Below are positions 15,001 through 24,000 of a stretch of DNA of 64,000 nucleotides, piece after piece. This stretch comes from Theristus sp. LFF4_11. Lineage: Eukaryota; Nematoda; Chromadorea; Monhysterida; Xyalidae. The stretch covers positions 1 through 64,000 of the forward strand of contig JASANC010003693.1 in assembly GCA_030248135.1 (NCBI GenBank), read 5' to 3'. Within the stretch, counting starts at the first letter, position 1, and the number at the start of each line of letters is the position of its first letter. The notes beneath the pieces were generated by a model. That model was given only the letters and a program-made list of their open reading frames with translations, was not told where the DNA came from and did no database searches. The translations under genes were made by a program, and so were the position numbers.

Positions 15001-18000
15001 GTGAGCATTTGGTGGATGAGAAGCGAGAGGACGCAACAGTGGAAGAAACAGGTAAAGGGAGATGCTCTTGAGAGCTGCGCATTTGCCGGCACACGTGCAC
15101 TTCAAGCTGATGTTGAGCAAAAAAAACACTCTCAAACACATGCAATACCACGTCAGTGTCAGTGTATCATAGCTGTGCCTGCCAGTGTGTTCGTTTGTGA
15201 TTGTGCAACAACAACAGTCTGAAAGAACAACACAAAATGCGCATGGTCTTGATTACCGCTTTCAATCGAGCTTCGTGAATTTTCACAATTCACGGTTATT
15301 TCGTTATGTTTTTTTATCGTAAAATTTTAGTTCGTGAAAATGCTGCCGTTTTTTCGTCTTTTGTCCACGTGTTTCAATGTTGATTTAATTCGACAGACCA
15401 CCAGACACCAGCAGGCGAAAACGAGAAGGCGCATGTGAACGAACAGCAAACGCCAGAACCGGACTACGAGCCAGACAATCGACAATCGGAACCAGAAGCC
15501 GAGCCAAATGCAGAACCCATTGAACAGGCACCGGAGTCGAAATCAGTTGACAAAACAAAAGTGAAACCGGACGACGCGCAACAACAAGACACGAAAAAGG
15601 CCAACGAAAACCTCGAGAAGCAACCGGTGAACAACGTTGAATCGATCGAGAAAATCGACGAAAATGACGCGAACGAGCCAATCGAGGAGGAGGAGGAAAT
15701 GCCGCACGCGGAGGCGCCACACGAGCAAGTAGAGGGACAAGATCAATGGCTATACGACTACGTGGTGGCCGATCGTGAACTATGAATACACACGTTTTTC
15801 TTCGTTTTTTTTTGTTTCTTTGATCACATTCCGAAGTCTCACCAACAATACTCAAATTGTGTGAGGCATCGGTGTTTATTTTTTGGTCTTGTTTTTTTCT
15901 GTCTGATGTTTCGTCTTCAGCTGTTCTGTTTTGTCCGATGTCTTTTTTCTGCGTAATTTCGCTTTCACAGACCAGTAAAGCGCGGTGTTTCAAAAACAGA
16001 TTTACGAGATTTTGGTCAATTCACCAAACTAAGCCTGGTCTTTGTCTTGTGGTCATTGAGTTGCACTGTCGACACATACAGTAGTCAAACTTGCGCAGTG
16101 TCAAGCAAAGTGCGTATATAAAATCAGCTAATTTGCAAGAACCGAACGAAATTCGCTAAAAAAACCAGCCTTTTTCATTTGGCGCCATGTTATTGTCGAA
16201 GCTGCCAACATCAGTCAAATCGTTCGTTGTGTTCTCATCCAACTGATACATGCGGTCCATGTCGTCGTCTTGCGCCTGAAACTCAGTGAAAGTTCATCGG
16301 ATAAACTGTAGCAGATGCCTTTTTTTAAAGACATCTAAATATCCGCGCCTTTGTTTGTTAGCGAAAACTCTCGACTCGACCAAGTTTGGAATCATCGAGT
16401 CGAGTTTAGGTGACTGTGACTATGATCTTTTATTTTGGTTCTGATCTGAGGCTTTGTTTAACTGGTTTGCACACACTGAAATGAAAGCTCTTTCACTCTT
16501 GACGCGGGAATTCAAATGGATGTAATGTAGTGTCTCGTGTCCTTGAAATACGGTTGATTCACTTGAACGATTTTGAATTGTCGCATCGGCATCAGGCATG
16601 AAAGTGATTTCCTTTCAACGCCTGCAAACGCACTGAGTCGCAGAATTAAAAGAAAGGACAATACGTGCATGTACGTGGGCATCTGCTCGCAGCGTCTTAT
16701 TATATGGAGAGACGAAATTTTACCATAAAATATTGCAATCTGTCACCCCTTTTTCCTTTAAATCCACCAAACCTTATCAACACTGTCCGTTTCAGTTCAA
16801 TGTACGTACAATACAAGTCAGTCACACCACCTATTCCTATCGCCCCCACCAAAACAAAAATAACACAAAACCAAAACTCACTAGCACGAAGATCGGCTCC
16901 GACGGCATTGAGCGGATGATGTTGTGCTTCTCTGCAAACGCAAAGCAGAGAAACTTCTGATAATTCAAATCACGATTAACATTGAATGAATAGAAAAAAA
17001 TGTGAAAACGCCTAGGCATAATACCAATGGGAAACAAAACGTCGCGGCTCACTGAGATCATCTTGAAAGTTCGGATTGATCTGATCGACAAGACGCTGGC
17101 AACCGACTGACATCGTCGTCATCGACTCCAACAGATGCCAGTACCAGTCGGGATGCGCGCGCGGCAGCTCGCGTAGCAACGTCACAATACGGCGGTCTGC
17201 AAAAAAACACTTTTTTCATTGAGAACTTGTTACAACAGAACAGTTAATGTGGACGTGGGTGATAACTTTTTCTGGTGAGCCCGACGTGATTTCTGAATGT
17301 GTAGCCTTCTGAATGGTACTGTATTGGCTTGAATTGACTCTCGTCATAATCATTGCTAGAATCATTGGCGCCCAGAATCGGAAGCGTGGTTGGTTTTATG
17401 TTTGCTTGCTGTTGTGTGCTGTGTTTTACGTTTGCAGTCAGCAGGACGGTAGTATAGCGGCTATGTCGACGACGTCGGATGAAGTGGATGGTTTGAGAGT
17501 CTCGGACACGGAGATGGCGTTGTGTCACAGTGGAAAGTTGAACAAGCAACAGGCAATTTTGCATGTAAAGGCGTATTGTCAGCGGGATGACCGTAGAAAT
17601 GTAAGGGTCAAAAAAAAAAAAATTTTTAATTTTTTTTTTAAAAAAAAGTAAAAAAAAAATGAGCATTTTTTTTATTTTTTTTATTAAAAATTTTTGAAAT
17701 TTTTTCTTTAATGTGCCCTGAAAATGCCGTTTTTGGCATAATTTTTCGAAAGTTCAACAAAAATTTTCTTTGACTTTACCTTGTCACTTAGTCTTCAACG
17801 CTGCAGGTGGTATTCTGGATTGATTTATCGACTGTTTTCAGCCTTGGTGAGTGATGATCGACTCGCGCATTGAAGTACTTGAGCGTCGCAAAGGCTAGTT
17901 CAACAAATTCCGATGTCGCTAAGGTGAGATAGAAGCAGAGAACTCACATTTACGCATCGTTTTTCAGGATCTCGAAAGGTGGAAATTGCACTGTCTGCCA

Positions 18001-21000
18001 CTGCAAGCGTAACTTCGTTGGTTGCTCGTTGCTGTTTCGCCTCGTGTGTGCGTGAACCGGTTTGTGTGGAACTTGTTTCCATGTTATTTGAGGTGAATGA
18101 GAGGAAACGGGGTGAGTGGGGGGGGGGGGTTCCCGGGGGGGGGGGGGGGGGGTGGAAAATTATTTTTTTAAAAAAAAAAATTTAAAAAAAAAATTTTTTT
18201 TTAAAAAGAAAAAAAATAGAAAATTTTTTTTCTTGACATCTCTAGATGACCGGGATGCCCTGTTACGGTTGGTGAAAACGTTGAGAGAGCGAAAACGTCT
18301 GCAGAAACATTTGCAGTACGAGGTGAAATGTACACTTGGTCATGTGGATAAAATGGATGTGAAGCAGATGAGTGCAAAGTTGATTCAAGTTTTGAAAGAG
18401 TATTTCAGGCACGAGCAGTATCTTGAATTGTCCCAGGATTGGTGTCCTTATAGCACGGAGCAAGAGGCAAGTGATCATGGCGCAGAGATGAGTGAAGAAG
18501 GCAGTGGATCAACAGCTGTTGTCGACAAGGGACAGCAGTCAGTTTGGGTGTAGTCAAAATCAGATTGTGTGCTGTGATTCAGAGAACGGTGCAGAACTGA
18601 CGTCGGTAGACGATGTGGACCAGGATACAGCGATGCAGTCGGTGTTGTATCACGCGAACAGGGATCGTTCGGCTATGTTGCATTGGTGTCGCTGTATACG
18701 CAACAACAAAAAAATGAGCAAGCAGATGCAGAAAAAGGCGGCTAAACTTTTGACACCGACAGCACACAAAACTACAGATGAGTTGGGCATGAACTTGATT
18801 GCTTTCATTCACGCTTATTTCCAGTCACATCAGTTTTTGACGGTGCCTATCAGACTGACTGATAGTACAGAATCAGAAATTGACAGCACAGACTCGGAAG
18901 GCAGTACGCGTACGCACACGCACGCACGCACGCCTAGCACAAAGAGTGGCGGTGCTGGTTTGACAGTTGGCAATTCTCGGGTTGACCGTGATGGCAGAAA
19001 ATGTGCATCAAACAGTGACAAAAAATGTGATACGGGGGCGAAAGAGAACGTGCAGTCGGCTGGCGCTAAAAAGAGTGGGCAAAAAAGAGGGCCGTGCGTA
19101 GCAGTATTTTGACCCAGGAGACCGAAAAAAACGAAAATGTCCGTGGTGGTTGCGGTGCAGAAAAAAAGCAAAGACCCTCTCAAAGTGAGCACAAACGCAC
19201 CACACACGAGAATACCCAAGGTAAGTTGGGAATTGACAGTTCCGCCAAGAAGGCGAGGCCGACAAACAACGAACGGGTCAACAAAAAAATGAGTAACAGT
19301 GACAGTGATTGTGATTCTTTGAATGTAACCACACAATTGATGCAAATGATGATGGAACAGCGTCAACAGAATGCCATGTTGGTGACGGTGATGCAAAGTC
19401 TGTGTGACAAGTTGAATCAGTTGAATATGCCAGTGCAGGAACATGTGAGCCAATCAGGTAGCACCGACAGTGAGTGTGCGACGAGTGGGAATCGAAATGT
19501 GCACTCAGTCAGAGTCAGTCATGCAGGTGCGTGTGAGTTAAATGGTCAGCAAAACACTCAGTGCAGTCAGAATTTGAGCAATGAAATGTTGTTGTGTTTG
19601 CTCTCAGGTCAGTTTGAGAAATTTGATCCATCCAAGCACAAAAACTTCAAGGCGTGGTTTGTGAGTCTGAAGAACAGGTTGAAACTGTGTAATGCGCCAG
19701 AGGATGTGGCCGTAGAACATGTGCGGTATTGTCTGGAAAATGAGGCGCAGAGTGCATTTGACCAACAGCCAGAACAAGTGCGCAATAACCTCAGTCAGAT
19801 CTACCAGTATCTCGAGCAAACGTACGGACCGCGAAACGAAGAATTTGCAGCAGTTGGCAATTTTGCTGAAGCGCGCAGAGAGAAAGACAAACCGATTCGA
19901 GTGTATTCTAATCGTTTAAAGCGACTTATGCTGCAGGCAGGGGGATCGCAGAATGTGGAATATGGTTCGTTGTATGAACTGCAGTTGCTGACAAAGTTCA
20001 GCCACGGTCTGGAAGCTTATCCGGCTTTGGAGCAGAAAGCACATGAGTTACAGTACAGACGTTTGCCGTATGAGGATGTTGTCAGCAAGATTGAGCAGAT
20101 GGACGACGTTCATAAACATCGACAGGAGGAGAATAGCAAGCTGAGTGTGGGCATCAGACAGAGTGAATTCAGTCGCAATTACAGTTCGCGTCGTTATTTT
20201 CCGAACAATGTGGGGCGCAATTATGTTAGCACATGGCAGAATCAGAATCATAATCAGTGGAATCAGAACGGCTATCGTGGTAATTACGGTTCTAACTTTC
20301 GGGGTGCTCACGTGCAAAATACATACAATCAGTCGCAGCAGTGCAATTACCAGAACAGGCCGTACAGCAACAGTTGGCAGAACCAGAACCAATTTATCAG
20401 ACAGACTTATCAACCAAACGGTGGTAACGGTAACGGTAGATACGCACAGAACCGATACAATTTTGCGCAAACGCAGTACAATCAGTCCTTTCCCAATAAA
20501 CAGCAGAATGTGCAGTTGTCAGTTGCAAAAAAGGTGGGCTTGGTTAAAGGAGAAAGTCAAAGTGACAGCGACGAGGTGAAAGTGGAACGGAACAGTGAGG
20601 AATTTGAGACGCCATTGCTGAATGGAAAACCGGTGACTTATTATTGTGTGGACACGGGTTCGGATGAAATGATTTTGTCAGCTGTTTATGCGAGGGAGCG
20701 TGGATTGAACGTGAACCATGAAAAGAGACTGTTGCAAGCGGCGAACGGATTGCCAGTGAAGGTGGATGGTGTGTGTAAGGCGGAGTTGTGCGTTGATGGC
20801 ATGAGTATTGACAATTGTGAGTTTTTGGTGTCGCCAGATTTGAATAAAGACGTGGATATGATCATTGGGCGCAATAAACTGCGGCAGATTGCAGTGCAGG
20901 TGATTACTAATAGTGGTAAGCCAATGAGATTGATGAAAAGCAAACTGCAAAAAGAACAAAATGAAAAACAGTCATTTTGGCGTTGTATTCGTGAGCGTGG

Positions 21001-24000
21001 TCCAGTGAGTGGAGTGAATAAGCGTATAGTGCCACCGAAGTCAGTGGAGATTGAATTGGAAAACGGAAAATGTGTGTTGCGTCCAATGGAACATTTAAGG
21101 AAAGGACGAGTTGGTTGATTGAGATGCTTTGTGGTTTCGTTGATATCGTTGTTCTTTGCTGTGTCTTGTATTTATTGGGTGATTATTGTGATACTGTCTT
21201 CATTGATGTCTCCGTTCGTTTGGTTGACGGGGAGAAGAGTAGTTGATGACGCTCTTGACTGTCGCGCGGTGCACCGTCAGCAGTGTCTCTTTTGTGGCGC
21301 CCCAGCTAGTGCCGCTGAGCGCCTTGAGTGTGCGGACTCGTCTCGATGCTTTGGATGCGGTAGCATTGCAGTGTTGCATGAATGACAGTTTTGGATCGAA
21401 TGTGACGCCGAGAATCTTCGGTGTCAGTTCTGTCGGCAGCTTGGCGTTGGCTATGCGCACGTTGGGGTCGGCCTTGTGCTCTCGGTTGTCGGGCGTGAAT
21501 AGCGACGCCGTTGTTTTGTTGACGTTGACTGTCAGGCGTTTACGTTCGAAGAACGCGCAGAGTTTATTCAGGTATTCAGTCAGCACCGCAGCTGCCTCCG
21601 TGTATCGGGGGCTGCTGGCCGTCAGCGTGAAGTCGTCGGCGTAGGAGACGACGTTGACCTCTTGTGGCGGCTCAGGAATGTCTGCGACGTACACGTTGAA
21701 CAGAAGCGGCGATAACACCGAGCCTTGCGGCACGCCCATTTTTATGTGGCGGTGTGGTGACGTTGCTCCTCTGAATGTGCAGCACGCTTCTCGACCTCGA
21801 AGGTACGCCGATAGCCATCGTAGTAGGGTGCCGGGTAGATCAGTCGTCGAGAGTTGCTTGAGCAGGAGTAGGTGGTCCACCGTGTCGAAGGCCCTCGACA
21901 GGTCTACGCAGACAAGCGCCGTGCGGTCCGCAGGTTTCGGTCTGTTGAAGCCGGTCGCCACCGATGTCGACACCTTGAGGAGAGCTGAGATTGTAGACCG
22001 TCCTTTGCGGAAGCCGTGCTGGTGCTGTCGCAGCTGCGGCAGCAGGTGCTGCGACAGCGGGTCCAGCAACAAGCGTTCCAACAGTTTGGCGACGGGCGAA
22101 AGCAGTGACACCGGGCGGTAGCTGTTGCTCAGTTCTGGCGGTTTTCCTGGCTTCAGGAGCGGAATCACATTGGCTCGCTTCCAGATCGCAGGAATTTTGC
22201 ATTCATTTATTGACCTCGCGAACATGCTGGCCAGCTATCGATGCGCCGTTGGACCCAGGTGTTTCAAGTCTGGGCGCCCAACGCAGCCGCCACGAACATT
22301 GAGAAACTGCAGCGGGTGCAGAATGCAGCGCTCCGCGTCGCCACGGGTTGCCACACCGCCGCGCCTGTCCATCACCTGCATACGGAGTGCGCCGAGCTGC
22401 CGGTGGAGGAACACCTCCGCATGCTCTGCGTACAATATCTCGCGAGCGCGCGCTACGATGACGCACATCCGTATCATCGCGAGGCGTCCGTCACCACGCG
22501 ACACAGAGCCATGAAACACACGCTGGCGTCAAGGTTCGATCACGAGGCCGCCCAGGCGATCAACGTCCAGCACCCGACGCGCCAACAGCTCCTGAACTTT
22601 GTTCACAGCGCGTCTGTCGCGGACGTCATTGCACGGTGTCCGGCGAACCCTGTGCTCAACGCGCCAGCGCCACCCATCTCACTGACTGAGCGCGAACTGC
22701 CACGCTACACGAGGCGTCGATTGGCATAACTGCGGTCGGGCTACTGCTCGATGTTGGCGTCATACCAGCACAAGATAGACAGCCGATGTCCAGCGCGATG
22801 CCCACTCTGCAACGACGCTGACGAAGACGTTCGCCACATCTTCACGTGTCCTGTTCGAGCGCTCGACGTCGTCGCGCGAGACCTGTGGGACCGGCCGGCA
22901 CAGGTCGCGAAGGCACTGCGTCTGCCGACGGAACAATAATCAGCAGCAGCACGGCAACAAACAACAACAACAACGGGGAGAAGAGTGATTATTGTGTACC
23001 GTCTTCATTGATGTCTCTGTTCGTTTGGTTGACGGGGAGAAGACGAGATGGTTGGACGTTGGTGTGGCGTTACGTGGCCGTTGGCCGAAGCCATTGGATG
23101 ATTTATGCTATATATATCGGTGACCTTTCTGTATAACGGGGGAGTCAGATCAGTTGTAGTTTGTATTGCTAATAAACCTTCGTACTGGCTGAGGTGTGGA
23201 CGTGGGTGATAACTTTTTCTTTAAGCTAAAAAGCCAAACAATTCCTGCGAGCTGATTGGCCGTGTTACTAATTTTCAACCAGGAAAAAGTACAAGTAAGG
23301 AGTTATTGTGATGTGACGGACTGATGACTGGGGAAAGTAGATGTGTGGGTGATGTCGCAAACCCAGTTTTGTTCATTTTAGTTCATCTCGTTTTAGAGTT
23401 GCTCGCAACAGCAGAATGTTTTGAATCAACCTGATCTTCATGAAGGCATGTGTGTTTCGCAGGATTGACACAGCCAGATACGTCCACTGAAAACTGAAAG
23501 CGCCTCTGGGACGGAAGAAAATATGGAACTCTGACCACTGAAATAAGCCATATCACACCCCCTCTAGTAGGGGTGGGTCGGTATAAAAAACGTTTTTTTT
23601 CGGTATAAAAAACGGTATAAAAAACGGTTTTTTATACCGGCGCCAAAAAATGGCCAAAATAAATTACCGATATTTTACCGCGTAAATTTTGGTTTTTTTC
23701 CGGTTTTTTATACCGCCGAAGGACCCAAATTTCAATTTTTGAAATCACTCAAAATGCACTGTATTCCGCATATCCATTTCAATTTTCATTTTCGCCACTT
23801 CATACCTTGATGTTCTGGAGAACACAATTCACGCACGCTCTTGGTATAAATAAAGCACCCTGAGACCCGTGCCTCTCCTTCCATGTCCCATCTCGGTCGA
23901 CCGCCAATGGGCTGGCTCTGGTCGGCGTTCGCTTTATTTTCCAGCTTTGTTCTTTGTTTATCTGTTCAAGTTTGGTCTACATGGCAATGTTGTGTTTCGT

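Larger units (their letters stand above)
21240..22974. mobile_element. Non-LTR retrotransposon copy with inverted 5' half (twin-priming structure)
   Basis: The left part (21240 to about 22240) carries the reverse transcriptase on the minus strand. The right part (about 22241-22974) carries the protein's downstream region on the plus strand and ends in an ACAACAACAAC tail. The copy is bracketed by an 11-bp direct repeat GGGGAGAAGAG (21229-21239, 22975-22985). Target duplication, 5' inversion and 3' simple-repeat tail together match target-primed reverse transcription with twin priming. Confidence 0.85.
17249..23220 (+). mobile_element. Degenerate LTR retrotransposon (gag-protease only), with two nested insertions
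   Basis: A 25-bp identical block (17249-17273 and 23196-23220) marks the LTR end on each side. On the left only this tip of the LTR remains. It is followed by TGGTGAGCCCGACGTG, a typical TGG primer-binding-site start. The right LTR region (to 23220) has an AATAAA signal at 23171 and TATATATA at about 23109. Between them are gag-like and aspartic-protease coding regions, with no reverse transcriptase or integrase of LTR type. A hAT element (17594-18244) and a non-LTR element (21240-22974) are inserted. The whole lies in the 7.7-kb intron of the RIG-I-like gene. Confidence 0.75.

Noticed and set aside
15385..15993. Minus-strand frame of 202 codons opposite the acidic protein exon
   Set aside because: Arg/Val/Leu-rich shadow of an acidic coding exon; the plus-strand frame has splice sites in phase with two other exons.
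18830..19453. Minus-strand frame of 207 codons
   Set aside because: Antisense of the gag region; His/Leu-rich mirror of repetitive gag codons with no family features.
20048..20470. Minus-strand Ile/Val/Thr-rich frame of 140 codons
   Set aside because: Mirror of the Asn/Gln-rich gag segment (AAT/CAG codons read as ATT/CTG).
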